Origin: Thermoplasmatales archaeon SW_10_69_26
GTDB lineage: Archaea > Thermoplasmatota > SW-10-69-26
Reading direction: 5' to 3'
Assembly: GCA_003009755.1 (NCBI GenBank)
Contig: PXUB01000038.1
Location: 1-64,000, forward strand
DNA: 64,000 nt
Below the pieces are notes generated by a model, which had not been told where the DNA came from, made no database searches, and saw only the letters and a program-made list of their open reading frames with translations. The first letter of the stretch is position 1. Each line of letters starts with the position of its first letter. This document shows, in pieces, positions 25,455-34,155 of the stretch. The position numbers and the translations under genes are program-made.

Positions 25455-26428
25455 TGGTGCCCGACGCCCCGCTGCCGACCCTGCTGCTCGCCGCGCTCGT
25501 CCTGACACCCAGCATCCCGGGCGCCCTCGGCCAGGACACCCTGTCCACCGAGGAGCTCGAGACCCGGCTCGACGAGCTGCAACGACGAAGCCAGCAAGCC
25601 GTCGACCGCTACGAGGCCGGCGACCGGGACCAGGCCCTCGACCACGCCCGCCACGTCCGCGAGGCCTTCACCTTCGCGGAGGGCAACGCCTCCGTGCTCG
25701 AACGCACGATCAACGACGTCAGCGCGGTCACCATCGGTGAACAGGTCAAGGCTCAAGCCTCCCGCCTGGCCAGCGCCATCGACGCCGGCGACCCCGTCGA
25801 GGAGGTCCAACAGTCGCAGACCGAGCTGGAACCCCTGCTCAACCGGCTCGTGCTGGTCTCGAAAGGCGAGCACGCGCCCGCGAGCCAACGCCAACTCACC
25901 ACCGAGGAATCCATCCACGAGGCCGCCCAGGAGGTCCGCGACCTCGTCGACGAGGCCGTCACCCTCTACACCGAAGACCAACCCGAGGCGGCGCAGAAGA
26001 GCGCCGAGGACGCCTTCTTCGCGTTCGAGCAGAACGGGCTCGGCCCCGACACGACCGTCGTCGACGAAGGGCTCGAGAACGAGGTCGAACACGACATCAA
26101 GAACTTCCAGGGGGAGGCCGGCGAGCCCGGCCTGGCCGACCTGATCGAGCACGGCGCCCCCGTCGGGGAGGTCGAGGACCAGGCCCAGACGGTCCACGAC
26201 GGCCTCGACCAGATCGTCACCCTGCTCGAGGCCACCAAGCCGCCCAGCGACCTCGGCGACGCCAACCAGGACGGCGACGTCACCATCGTCGATGCCCTCC
26301 TCACCGCGCAAGCCTCGCTGGGCATCCAGGCCGAGGACCCCACCATGGACGCCAACCAAGACGACGCCGTCACGATCGTCGACGCCCTGCTGATCTCGCA
26401 AGCCGCCCTCGGCATCCGGGATCTGTGA
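25454..26428 (+). CDS. Secreted dockerin protein with FTR1-ectodomain-like helical modules
   Basis: A 324-residue exported protein: signal peptide LPTLLLAALVLTPSIPGALG, then two helical modules (REAFTFAEGNASVLERTIND near residue 70 and AEDAFFAFEQNGLGPDTTVV near 185) that resemble the A(Y/F)F.FE..L helices of FTR1 iron-permease ectodomains. The last 60 residues are a textbook type I dockerin: DANQDGDVTIVDALLTAQAS and DANQDDAVTIVDALLISQAA, each with the calcium loop and following helix. A cohesin partner is encoded 3-5 kb upstream. It precedes the FTR1 gene by four bases. It probably docks on the surface cohesins and handles iron for the permease; that role is inference. Confidence 0.88.
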   Translation: MVPDAPLPTLLLAALVLTPSIPGALGQDTLSTEELETRLDELQRRSQQAVDRYEAGDRDQALDHARHVREAFTFAEGNASVLERTINDVSAVTIGEQVKAQASRLASAIDAGDPVEEVQQSQTELEPLLNRLVLVSKGEHAPASQRQLTTEESIHEAAQEVRDLVDEAVTLYTEDQPEAAQKSAEDAFFAFEQNGLGPDTTVVDEGLENEVEHDIKNFQGEAGEPGLADLIEHGAPVGEVEDQAQTVHDGLDQIVTLLEATKPPSDLGDANQDGDVTIVDALLTAQASLGIQAEDPTMDANQDDAVTIVDALLISQAALGIRDL

Positions 26429-26432
26429 AACC

Positions 26433-27818
26433 GTGACGACGACCCCGACCTGCGCCACACCGAGCCGCTCGACGAGCCCCAGCGCTTCGACCGGGCTCGT
26501 CCTCCTCGCCCTCGCGCTGGTCGGGACGAGCCTGGCCCCGACGGCCACCGCCGCCGGCGACGCGTCCCTCCCCGACCAACTCGACACCTTCCGCGCCCAG
26601 ATCGAGACCGCCGTCGCCGACTACGAGGCCGCCTACGCCAACTACACGGAGGCCACAAGCGACGAGGAGCGCCAGCAGGCCCGCCAGGCCATGCACGAGG
26701 CCGGCCGCGCGGTCGGATCCGCCTTCCTCGCCTTCGAGCAAGGCCACGGCGACGACGGCTCCCTGTCCGTGTTCATGCAGACCCAGATGGACCAGGGCTT
26801 CTACCGCTCCTTCGAGCAGGACGTCGTCCTGCTGCGAGCCACGATGACGGACGCCGACACCGGCGAGGTCCCCACGCCCGCCGAGGTCGATGCCAAGACC
26901 TCGCCGGTGTTCCAGTCGCTGGACCGAGCCGAGGGCTGCTTGCCCGAGGGATGCGGGTCCGCCTGGACCGGCGCCGCCGCCCAGTCCTTCCTCGTGCTCC
27001 TGCGCGAGGGCTTCGAGGCGGTGCTGTTGGTGGGCGCCATCGTCGGTTACCTCCACAAGAGCCAACGCTCGGAGAAGGTGGCCAACGTGTTGAGCGGCGT
27101 CGGCGCCGCGCTGGTCGCCACGATCGCGACCTGGGTCCTCTTCGACCGGTTGTTCGCCGCGGCCGCCCGCAGCTCGTTCGCCCAGGCCACGCTCGAGGCC
27201 GCCACGATGCTGTTGGCGTCCGCGATCCTCTTCTACGTCGGGTTCTGGCTGCTGTCGAAGACCGAGTCCGACCGCTGGCGAGCCTTCATCGACGGCAAGC
27301 TCGAGGATTCCCTGGCCGACGACCGCGGCTGGATGCTCGCCCTCGTCGGGTTCCTGGCCGTGTTCCGCGAGGGCGTCGAGACCGTCGTGTTCGTGCAAGC
27401 GATCTCGCTCGGCAGCGGCGGCGCCTGGGGGGAGATCGGGCTCGGCCTCGGGCTCGGGGTCCTCGCCCTCGCCGGGTTGTACTACGCGTTCCAACGAGCC
27501 AGCGTCTCCGTCCCGCTGCGGACGTTCTTCGGCGTCACCAGCGGCATCCTGTGCCTGCTGTCCCTGCGCTTCCTCGGGTTGGGCGTCTTCGAGCTGCAAG
27601 AGGCCGGCCTGCTGGGCGCTACCCCGCTCGACGCCGTCGGTGCCGTCCTCGCCCAGAACGCGCTGCTTGGAACCCTGGCCGGCGCCCTCCTGGGCTTCTC
27701 GCCGACGCTCGAGGTCGCCATCGCTCAAGCGTTGCTGGCCGCCGTCATCCTCGCCGGCGTCGTGTGGACCTTCCTCGTCCGGCCCGCCCGAGCCACAGCC
27801 CCCGCCGCCGGCGGGTGA
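26433..27818 (+). CDS. FTR1-family high-affinity iron permease
   Basis: A 461-residue iron permease. After a signal-like segment comes a helical ectodomain (FRAQIETAVADYEAAYANYT, GRAVGSAFLAFEQGH), then seven or so membrane spans. The two iron-binding motifs of the family are intact: REGFE at residues 191-195 (SFLVLLREGFEAVLLVGAIV) and REGVE at 312-316 (FLAVFREGVETVVFVQA). A CLPEGC pair before the first span may be a disulfide. It is immediately downstream of the dockerin gene and shares its iron-box-like promoter. FTR1 permeases import Fe(III) and often work with a multicopper ferroxidase; the only one in the window is at 9.6 kb. Confidence 0.93.
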   Translation: MTTTPTCATPSRSTSPSASTGLVLLALALVGTSLAPTATAAGDASLPDQLDTFRAQIETAVADYEAAYANYTEATSDEERQQARQAMHEAGRAVGSAFLAFEQGHGDDGSLSVFMQTQMDQGFYRSFEQDVVLLRATMTDADTGEVPTPAEVDAKTSPVFQSLDRAEGCLPEGCGSAWTGAAAQSFLVLLREGFEAVLLVGAIVGYLHKSQRSEKVANVLSGVGAALVATIATWVLFDRLFAAAARSSFAQATLEAATMLLASAILFYVGFWLLSKTESDRWRAFIDGKLEDSLADDRGWMLALVGFLAVFREGVETVVFVQAISLGSGGAWGEIGLGLGLGVLALAGLYYAFQRASVSVPLRTFFGVTSGILCLLSLRFLGLGVFELQEAGLLGATPLDAVGAVLAQNALLGTLAGALLGFSPTLEVAIAQALLAAVILAGVVWTFLVRPARATAPAAGG

Positions 27819-27821
27819 GCC

Positions 27822-28574
27822 TCAGGGATCGAAGCCGTCCTCGTCCTCGAGGCTCGGGTGCTTGTCGGGCGGCGCATCGCGCGGCTTGGCGAAGTACTCC
27901 TGCATCACCTGCACGCTCTCGTGCTCGCGCCGGTTGCGCTCCTCCTTGGGGATCTCCTCGCACCCCTTGGGGACCTCGCGGTCGCGCAGCGTGAAGTAGC
28001 CCTCCGGGGCCACCCAGTCGTGGTAGAACGCCGGGTCGACGTCCTCGACGAGCGTGATCGCCACCTTCGCGCCGTGGCCGGCGCTCACGATCGTCTGGTG
28101 GTACTCCTCGGCCAGCCGGCCGGCCGCGTACAACCCGTCGACCGCGGTCCGGCCGTCGTCGTCGATCGCGACGTAGGTCTTCGAGCCGCTGTCCCGCAGG
28201 TCGACGTCCAGATCCTCGAGGTAGGCGGGGCTGGACTTCGTCGCCGCGATCACGTTGCCGGCGGACACCGTGCCCTCGCTCGTCTCGATCCGGAACCCGT
28301 CGCCCTCGGCCTCGATCGCCTCGACCTTGGCGTCGCGACGATCGCCGCCGTTGCGGTCGACCTGGTCCGCCATCATATCGATCAGCAACCGCGGGTTCAC
28401 GCCGGCCGGGAACCCCGGGTAGTTCTCGAGGTGGGCGTTGCGCTTCACGATCGACGCCCCGTGGTTGATCACGAGCGTGTCCAGCTCGGCGCGCGCGGTG
28501 AAGATCGCGGCCGAGAGACCGGCCACGCCGCCGCCCACGATCACGACGTCTCGGTGCTGGCTGGCCTCGGGCAT
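27822..28574 (-). CDS. Thioredoxin-reductase-like FAD oxidoreductase lacking CxxC
   Basis: A 250-residue flavoprotein with DVVIVGGGVAGLSAAIFTARAE for FAD binding, NYPGFPAGVNPRLLIDMM as in thioredoxin reductases, and the second FAD motif TAVDGLYAAGRLAEEYHQTI, then AGHGAKVAITLVED. The redox-active CxxC is absent; only one cysteine is seen (PKGCEEIP). The NADPH-binding domain also seems to be missing, since the two FAD halves are joined after about 80 residues. Such short forms are known in haloarchaea, but their partner is not clear. Convergent with the FTR1 gene, with only three bases between. Confidence 0.82.
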   Translation of the reverse strand: MPEASQHRDVVIVGGGVAGLSAAIFTARAELDTLVINHGASIVKRNAHLENYPGFPAGVNPRLLIDMMADQVDRNGGDRRDAKVEAIEAEGDGFRIETSEGTVSAGNVIAATKSSPAYLEDLDVDLRDSGSKTYVAIDDDGRTAVDGLYAAGRLAEEYHQTIVSAGHGAKVAITLVEDVDPAFYHDWVAPEGYFTLRDREVPKGCEEIPKEERNRREHESVQVMQEYFAKPRDAPPDKHPSLEDEDGFDP

Positions 28575-28712
28575 GGTCGTGGCCAGGCAACGTGGCGGAC
28601 GTCAAGAAGCCACCGGCCCGGATCGGCCACCGATGCCACCCGGATCGGCGGGAGAAGGCCTCACCACCCGTTCCGCAACGCCTAAGCCACAGAAGGGTCC
28701 ATCTCCCCGGCG

Positions 28713-29642
28713 ATGACGGACCCCTGGCCCGACGTCTACCTCACCGGACCAGGCCGGTCGGGGACGACCTCCCTGTACCAGTACCTCACCCAGCACCCCG
28801 AGATCTACGCCGGCCCGACGAAGGAGCACCGGTACTTCGACGAGACCGTGCCCGCGGTGGAGGACGACCCCCAGGCGCTGGCCGAGGCCCGCGAGGACTA
28901 CCTCGACCGGTTCCGGGGAGCCGAGGGCCACGAGCTGGTCGTCGACGGCACGCCCAGCTACGTCTACTACCGGGACGCGCTGGAACGCATCCACGAGAGG
29001 CGCCCGGATGCGCGGTTCATCACCAGCTACCGCGACCCCGTGGAACGCACCTACAGCCTCTACTGGCTGATGGTCGCCTCCGGCAAGGAGGAGATGGACT
29101 TCCTCGACGCCATCGAGGAGGGCCTGGCCGACGACCGCGCCGGCCGCTACCACACCGATCGCGTCAAGTTCATCCGCAACAGCCGCCAGGGCACCCAACT
29201 GCAGCGCCTGTACGAGATCTTCGGCGAGGACCAGGTGCTCGTGCTGCTCTTCACCGACGTCGTCGAGGACACCAGCCAGGTGCTCGTCGACGTCGCCGAG
29301 TTCCTCGACATCGATCCCGAGGTCGCCGGCGAGCTCGACACCGAGACCCAGCACAACGCCACGCCGGGCGTCCCGCCCAACGAGCTCGCCCACATGATCC
29401 GATCCTCCGACACGCTCAAAACGATCGCGCAGACGCTGTTGCCCGAGAGCGTGCGCGACTTCCTCGGCAACCAGGTGCTGCTCGAGGAGCGCGAGAAGCC
29501 ACCGATGGATCCCCAGGCCCGACGCAAGCTCGCCGATGTGTTCGAACCCGAGGTCCGCCAGGTCGAGAAGCTGCTCGACCGCGAGCTGCCCGAGCTGCGG
29601 GCCTCCTGGCCCGAGGACGTCGGCCGACGAGCCGAGCCTTGA
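28713..29642 (+). CDS. Sulfotransferase 1
   Basis: A 309-residue PAPS-dependent sulfotransferase. The 5'-phosphosulfate loop is VYLTGPGRSGTTSLYQYLTQ, the 3'-phosphate region is ARFITSYRDPVERTYSLYWL, and the C-terminal half has DQVLVLLFTDVVEDTSQVLV plus FLDIDPEV as in heparan-sulfate N-deacetylase/sulfotransferase-like bacterial enzymes. No membrane segment is seen, so it acts in the cytoplasm. It opens a block of four sulfotransferases, a flippase and two glycosyltransferases, suggesting modification of a surface glycan or glycolipid. Confidence 0.9.
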   Translation: MTDPWPDVYLTGPGRSGTTSLYQYLTQHPEIYAGPTKEHRYFDETVPAVEDDPQALAEAREDYLDRFRGAEGHELVVDGTPSYVYYRDALERIHERRPDARFITSYRDPVERTYSLYWLMVASGKEEMDFLDAIEEGLADDRAGRYHTDRVKFIRNSRQGTQLQRLYEIFGEDQVLVLLFTDVVEDTSQVLVDVAEFLDIDPEVAGELDTETQHNATPGVPPNELAHMIRSSDTLKTIAQTLLPESVRDFLGNQVLLEEREKPPMDPQARRKLADVFEPEVRQVEKLLDRELPELRASWPEDVGRRAEP

Positions 29643-29644
29643 CG

Positions 29645-30685
29645 ATGGGCGAGCTCCCGCCACGGCTGAACTGGGCGCGGACGATCGCCGTCGCTCGCAC
29701 CGGCCAGGCCGTCGACCGGCTCAGCGCGCTGCTTCACCGACCGCGCGTCGAGGATGCCATCGTGATCGCCAGCTCCCCCCGAGCCGGATCGACGCTGTTG
29801 ATGGACATCCTCGCGACGCTCGACGGGTACCGGACCGTGTTCGAACCCCTGCACCCGCACTGGTACGCGGGGGTCCGCAAGCTGGGGCTGGGTCCCCGGC
29901 CCTGCCTCGTCGACGGCGCCGCCCCCGAGGGCACCGAGGCCTACCTGCGCGAGGTCCTCACCGGCCGGGAGGCCGGCGCATACCGCCTGACCCGCTTCGC
30001 CGCCACGCTGCCCGGCCGTCTGCTCGAGGGCAACCTCGTCGTCAAGTGCGTGCGCCTGAACCGGCTGCTGCCCTGGTTCGAGTCCACCTTCGACACGCGC
30101 GGGACCGTGCTCCTGCTTCGCCACCCCTGCGCCACCGTCGAATCCCAGCTCCGCAGCAACGTCCACGGCTACCCCGACCACCGGGCCGGGTTCCCCCCGG
30201 CCGAGCAGGTCCAAGACCACGCCCTGCGAGCGCTGGACCTCGGCGCGCCCGAGGACCTCCGCGAGCGCATCCGCTCGGTCGACACCCCTGCCGGCCTGAT
30301 GGCGCTGTCCTGGGCGGTGGACACCCTGATCCCGCTGAGCCATCCCGGTCCCGAGCGCACGACGGTGTTCTACGAGGATCTCGTCACGGACGGACCCGCC
30401 CAGCTCGATCGCCTGTTCGGCGCCCTCGACACCGCCAGGCCCGCCCGAGCGCTGGACGTGCTCGGTGCCCCCAGCCTGACCGTGGACGAGGACGCCGGGG
30501 GCCAGGACTACCTCGAACGCTGGACCGAGGGCCTCGACGACGAGCAGACCGACCGCATCCTCGAGATCGCCGCCTGGTTCGGCCTCGAGGACCTCTACGA
30601 CGAAGCGCCCACCCCGCGCGTGGACCGCGCCGACGACGTCCAGCTGCCCGCCTGGGTGGACCGGCCGGCCCAGCCACAACGATAG
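29645..30685 (+). CDS. Sulfotransferase 2
   Basis: A 346-residue protein starting two bases after the first sulfotransferase. Its PAPS loop is DAIVIASSPRAGSTLLMDIL and the 3'-phosphate site is GTVLLLRHPCATVESQLRSN; TTVFYEDLVTDGPAQLDRLF is the usual downstream strand-helix. The N-terminal 35 residues (NWARTIAVARTGQAVDRL) form an extra helix. Different in sequence from the other three, so substrates probably differ. The tight spacing implies one operon with the flippase that follows. Confidence 0.88.
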   Translation: MGELPPRLNWARTIAVARTGQAVDRLSALLHRPRVEDAIVIASSPRAGSTLLMDILATLDGYRTVFEPLHPHWYAGVRKLGLGPRPCLVDGAAPEGTEAYLREVLTGREAGAYRLTRFAATLPGRLLEGNLVVKCVRLNRLLPWFESTFDTRGTVLLLRHPCATVESQLRSNVHGYPDHRAGFPPAEQVQDHALRALDLGAPEDLRERIRSVDTPAGLMALSWAVDTLIPLSHPGPERTTVFYEDLVTDGPAQLDRLFGALDTARPARALDVLGAPSLTVDEDAGGQDYLERWTEGLDDEQTDRILEIAAWFGLEDLYDEAPTPRVDRADDVQLPAWVDRPAQPQR

Positions 30686-30717
30686 GGCTCTTGTGTTGAG
30701 CGGCGTTCACCCGCCCG

Positions 30718-32316
30718 GTGCTCGCCCGCAAGAGCGCACTGATCGTCCTCAACGCCGTCGTCGGCGGCGCGTTGGGGTTCGTCGCCCTCAAGGTCGTCGC
30801 CCTCTACATGGGAGCGGGGATCTACGGCCAGCTCGCGTACGCGACGAGCCTGGTCGGCCTGGTCATGTTCCTCGGCAACATGGGCTTCACCAAGGCCCAT
30901 GCCAAGCGCGTCAGCGAAGGCGAGGACGTCGGCGACTGCGTGGCGACGCTCACCGCCTGGAACGGCGCGATCGCGAGCATCTACATCCTGATCGTGCTCG
31001 GCGCGTTCGCCGCCAACGAGCTGTTCCTCGGCCAGGACCTGTTCTCCACGACGCAGACCACGATCCTGCTCGTCACGCTGGCCGAGGCCGCCTTCTTCAT
31101 GCGCAAGGTCGCCCGCAGCACGTTCGAGGCCCGCGTCGAGGCGGCGCTCAGCGAGTCGGTCGTCTTCTTCGAGCACATCGTCCGCACCCCGATCATGGCG
31201 GCCGGCGCCCTCCTGTACGCCTCCTCCCAGGGCCGGGAGGGCCCGATCTTCGGCTGGTTGCGCGCCAACGCGCCCGGGCTGACGGACATCGTCGCCGAGT
31301 ACGCGCCCGAGACGCTGGCGTTCGCCGTCACGGCGGCCGCGGTCGTCTCGATGACGGTCGGGTTCGTCCTCTTGCTGCAGCGCGTCAAGCCCGGCGACTT
31401 CAGCATGAAGATGGTCCGCAGCTACGCCGAGTTCGGGCTGCCCGTCTTCGGCGCCAGCTCGTTCAACAGCCTGCAGCAGTACCACGACAAGGCCGCGCTC
31501 GGGTTCTTCTGGTCGGATGCGGTCGCCGGCCGCTACTTCGGCTTCCAGCGCCTGTTCAGCTTCCTGGAGGCCGTGTACGCCGCCGTCCGGTCGATGCTGT
31601 TCCCGATGATCAGCGAACGCCACGCCGAGGGCGACCGCGAGGGCGTGCGCCGGTTGTCCCGCGAGTCCCTGCGGTACCTGTCGATGATCAGCGTCCCCGC
31701 CGCGTTCGGCGCGACCGCGCTCGCCGAACCCCTCATCCGGATCATGCTGTCCGAGGACTGGCTGCCCGCCGTCGAGGTCTTCATCGCGCTCGCCTTCGTC
31801 TACCCCCTGCGCGGCATCGTGCAGACCCTCACCCAGATCCAGTACGGCAGCGACGAGCCGAAGATGTCCGCCGGCATCTCGATGTTCGGCTCGACGATGA
31901 ACGTCGTCGTCGGCCTGCTGTTGATCCCCTCCAGCGTGCTCGGCTTCCAGCTCGGCGGCCTGGCCGGGCTCGGCGCGGCTGCTGGCACCCTCGTCGCGCT
32001 CGTGCTCGATGCCGGCGCGCGCGCCTACACGCTCCAGTTCCCGCTCGGCCGGCGCGTCTGGCTGAGCTGGCTGCGGCACTGGATCGCCGGCGGCCTGATG
32101 GCCTACGTCGTCTACCGAGCCAGCCTGGCCATCGGCGAGGTGCGATGGTTCATCCTGCCGGCCTTGATCGCGCTCGGCGGCGTCGTCTACTTCGCCCTGC
32201 TGTGGGTGTTCCGCGACTTCGGGAGGGACGACGCCATGGTGTTCTGGGCCGCCGTGCACCCCGGCGAGATGGCCTCCTACGTCAAGGACGAGGTCCTGCT
32301 CGACGACGAGGACTGA
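30718..32316 (+). CDS. Polysaccharide flippase (Wzx/MATE-like, PST family)
   Basis: A 532-residue integral membrane protein with about 12-14 spans. It starts VLARKSALIVLNAVVGGALG and continues YMGAGIYGQLAYATSLVGLV, the classic opening of O-antigen/polysaccharide exporters. The central part has YAEFGLPVFGASSFNSLQQY, YFGFQRLFSFLEAVYAAVRS and FPMISERHAEGDREGVRRLS, again family-typical. It should flip lipid-linked oligosaccharides across the membrane for N-glycosylation or surface polymer synthesis. Neighbouring sulfotransferases suggest a sulfated glycan. GTG 30718 is the chosen start. Confidence 0.88.
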   Translation: MLARKSALIVLNAVVGGALGFVALKVVALYMGAGIYGQLAYATSLVGLVMFLGNMGFTKAHAKRVSEGEDVGDCVATLTAWNGAIASIYILIVLGAFAANELFLGQDLFSTTQTTILLVTLAEAAFFMRKVARSTFEARVEAALSESVVFFEHIVRTPIMAAGALLYASSQGREGPIFGWLRANAPGLTDIVAEYAPETLAFAVTAAAVVSMTVGFVLLLQRVKPGDFSMKMVRSYAEFGLPVFGASSFNSLQQYHDKAALGFFWSDAVAGRYFGFQRLFSFLEAVYAAVRSMLFPMISERHAEGDREGVRRLSRESLRYLSMISVPAAFGATALAEPLIRIMLSEDWLPAVEVFIALAFVYPLRGIVQTLTQIQYGSDEPKMSAGISMFGSTMNVVVGLLLIPSSVLGFQLGGLAGLGAAAGTLVALVLDAGARAYTLQFPLGRRVWLSWLRHWIAGGLMAYVVYRASLAIGEVRWFILPALIALGGVVYFALLWVFRDFGRDDAMVFWAAVHPGEMASYVKDEVLLDDED

Positions 32317-32317
32317 C

Positions 32318-33157
32318 TCACGCCTGGAACCCGTAGTCGGCCAGGAACGGGTACCGGTCGAGGCGCTGCTCGATCTCCTCGACGACCTCCGCGTCCCACT
32401 CGACCTCCTCCCGGCGGCGGTTGGGCTCGTCGTACACGAGCTCGGCACACGGCTCCAACCACTCGCTGGGCGCCTCCACGCCGAGGAACGACGCCATGTT
32501 CGATAGCTCGCGGGCGGTGTGCTGGATCAGGTCCTCGTGGCGCACGTCCAGGTACTCCTCCTCGTCCATCTGCTCGCGCGCCCAGGCACACGTGTCGGCG
32601 AGCCGGAAGTACAGCCGGGTTGCCGAGGCCAGCGAGATGTCCCCCACGCGCGCCATCGTCGTGATGTTGTCGAACGGGTTGCGGGTGACGTGCAGGGCCC
32701 GGATCGGATCCTCCACGCGCTCGCGCAAGAGCTCGAGCTTGTCCTCGTCCTGGGCAAGCCAGTTGCTCGTGGCCGCACCCTCCTTGTCCCCGATCACCTC
32801 GAGATCGGTCCAGGTGCCCTGCCAGGCGCCCTCGACGTCGTAGGAGTAGCCGGTCCACTCGCGGCCGCGGTCGGCGAACCAGCGATCGCGGTCGAGGATG
32901 AGCGCGTAGATCTGTTCCCGGGCGAAGCCCGGCTTCAGGTACCGCAGGACGTTGAGCTCGTGGCTGATCACCGTGTTCGGGTGGGCGTTCAACAGCTGGC
33001 CGACGAGCGAGTGCCCGCTGCGAGGGTACCCGATGAAGAAGCAGAACGTCTCGATCCCGTCGAGCAGGGACCGCTTGCGGACCGCATCCCACCACGACGA
33101 GGCGTAGTCCGGCACGAGATCGTGCTTGCGACGGACGAGATCGATCAGACCGCCCAC
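32318..33157 (-). CDS. Sulfotransferase 3
   Basis: A 279-residue sulfotransferase with FCFFIGYPRSGHSLVGQLLN as the PAPS loop (an SGHS variant), RALHVTRNPFDNITTMARVG as the 3'-phosphate site and EYLDVRHEDLIQHTARELSN, FLGVEAPSEWL in the second half. The SGHS loop and NPFDNI motif mark a different subgroup from its neighbours. It converges with the flippase gene (1 base between stops) and diverges from sulfotransferase 4. Minus-strand CGCCTAAGCTATG near 33178-33190 is a likely promoter for the GTG at 33157. Confidence 0.87.
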   Translation of the reverse strand: MGGLIDLVRRKHDLVPDYASSWWDAVRKRSLLDGIETFCFFIGYPRSGHSLVGQLLNAHPNTVISHELNVLRYLKPGFAREQIYALILDRDRWFADRGREWTGYSYDVEGAWQGTWTDLEVIGDKEGAATSNWLAQDEDKLELLRERVEDPIRALHVTRNPFDNITTMARVGDISLASATRLYFRLADTCAWAREQMDEEEYLDVRHEDLIQHTARELSNMASFLGVEAPSEWLEPCAELVYDEPNRRREEVEWDAEVVEEIEQRLDRYPFLADYGFQA

Positions 33158-33255
33158 GGCGTGGTCGAACCGATGGCATAGCTTAGGCGTTTCGCAAACG
33201 CGCCGGCGCCAAGCCCGGGTGAGAACTGAAAACCTAAACCGGCGGGCCCGCGTCC

Positions 33256-34146
33256 GTGCCAGCGATGCCGGACCCGCCCGTCCCCCTCGACTTCATCGTG
33301 TTCGCGTCGCAGAAATCGGCATCGACGTGGTTCTGCCGCTGCCTCGACGAACACCCCGAGATCGCGATCGGGTACCCCTACGAGAAGCGGTTCCTGCGCG
33401 AACGGGAGGGGTGGGTCGAACGCGAGGAGAACCCGCAGTTCCTCGACGACTGGGAGGCCTACCGCGACCAGTTCCCGGACAAGGAGGACCACCAGCTGCG
33501 CGGCGACGGCGACGTCGAGCTGTACTACAACGAGTCCGGCCCCGACGTCGTCGAGAAGTTCTACCCCGACGTCAAGCTGATCGCGATCCTGCGCGACCCC
33601 GTGGCCCGGATCCGGTCCGAGTACGCCTACCGGGTGCGCGACCCCAAGGTCGAGGAAGGCACCCTCGAGGAGTACATCGACGAGAGCCTCACCATCGACC
33701 GATCCAGCTACGCCAAGCAGCTGGACCCCTGGTTCGACCGGTTCGGCGAGGACCAGATCCTCGGGCTCCCCTGGACCGAGCTCGGCGAGGAGGGCGAGGA
33801 CCTGCTCGAGGAGGCCTTCGCGTTCCTGGACGTCGATCCCAGCGTCGAACCGCCCTCGCTCACGGAGCGCGTCAACCCCCACCGGGAGAAACAGCCCTGG
33901 TTCCAGGCCTTGGAGTCGGTGGCCCGCGGCCTCCGCCGCCTCGGGCTGGGACCCTTGATGGATCTGGTGAACCGCGTCGGGGTCGGCCCAGCCGTGCGCG
34001 AGGTCGGCGACCCGCCGGCCGACAAGCCCGAGATGCCGCCCGAGATCGAGGCCGAGCTGCGCCGCGAGCTGGCCGACGACATCGACCAGCTCGAGACGAT
34101 GATCGGCAAGGACCTCAGCGCCTGGAAACCCGAGCCCGAGGCCTGA
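33256..34146 (+). CDS. Sulfotransferase 4
   Basis: A 296-residue protein: DFIVFASQKSASTWFCRCLD is the PAPS loop (QKSASTW), VKLIAILRDPVARIRSEYAY the 3'-phosphate site, and GEDQILGLPWTELGEEGEDL with FLDVDPSVEPPSL complete the fold. It is most like sulfotransferase 1. ATG 33265 is an alternative start. A TATA-like CCTAAACC lies at 33232-33239, about 20 bases before the GTG. Long C-terminal helical tail (PPEIEAELRRELADDIDQLE) as in NDST-like enzymes. Confidence 0.87.
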   Translation: MPAMPDPPVPLDFIVFASQKSASTWFCRCLDEHPEIAIGYPYEKRFLREREGWVEREENPQFLDDWEAYRDQFPDKEDHQLRGDGDVELYYNESGPDVVEKFYPDVKLIAILRDPVARIRSEYAYRVRDPKVEEGTLEEYIDESLTIDRSSYAKQLDPWFDRFGEDQILGLPWTELGEEGEDLLEEAFAFLDVDPSVEPPSLTERVNPHREKQPWFQALESVARGLRRLGLGPLMDLVNRVGVGPAVREVGDPPADKPEMPPEIEAELRRELADDIDQLETMIGKDLSAWKPEPEA

Positions 34147-34155
34147 GCCGCAGGC

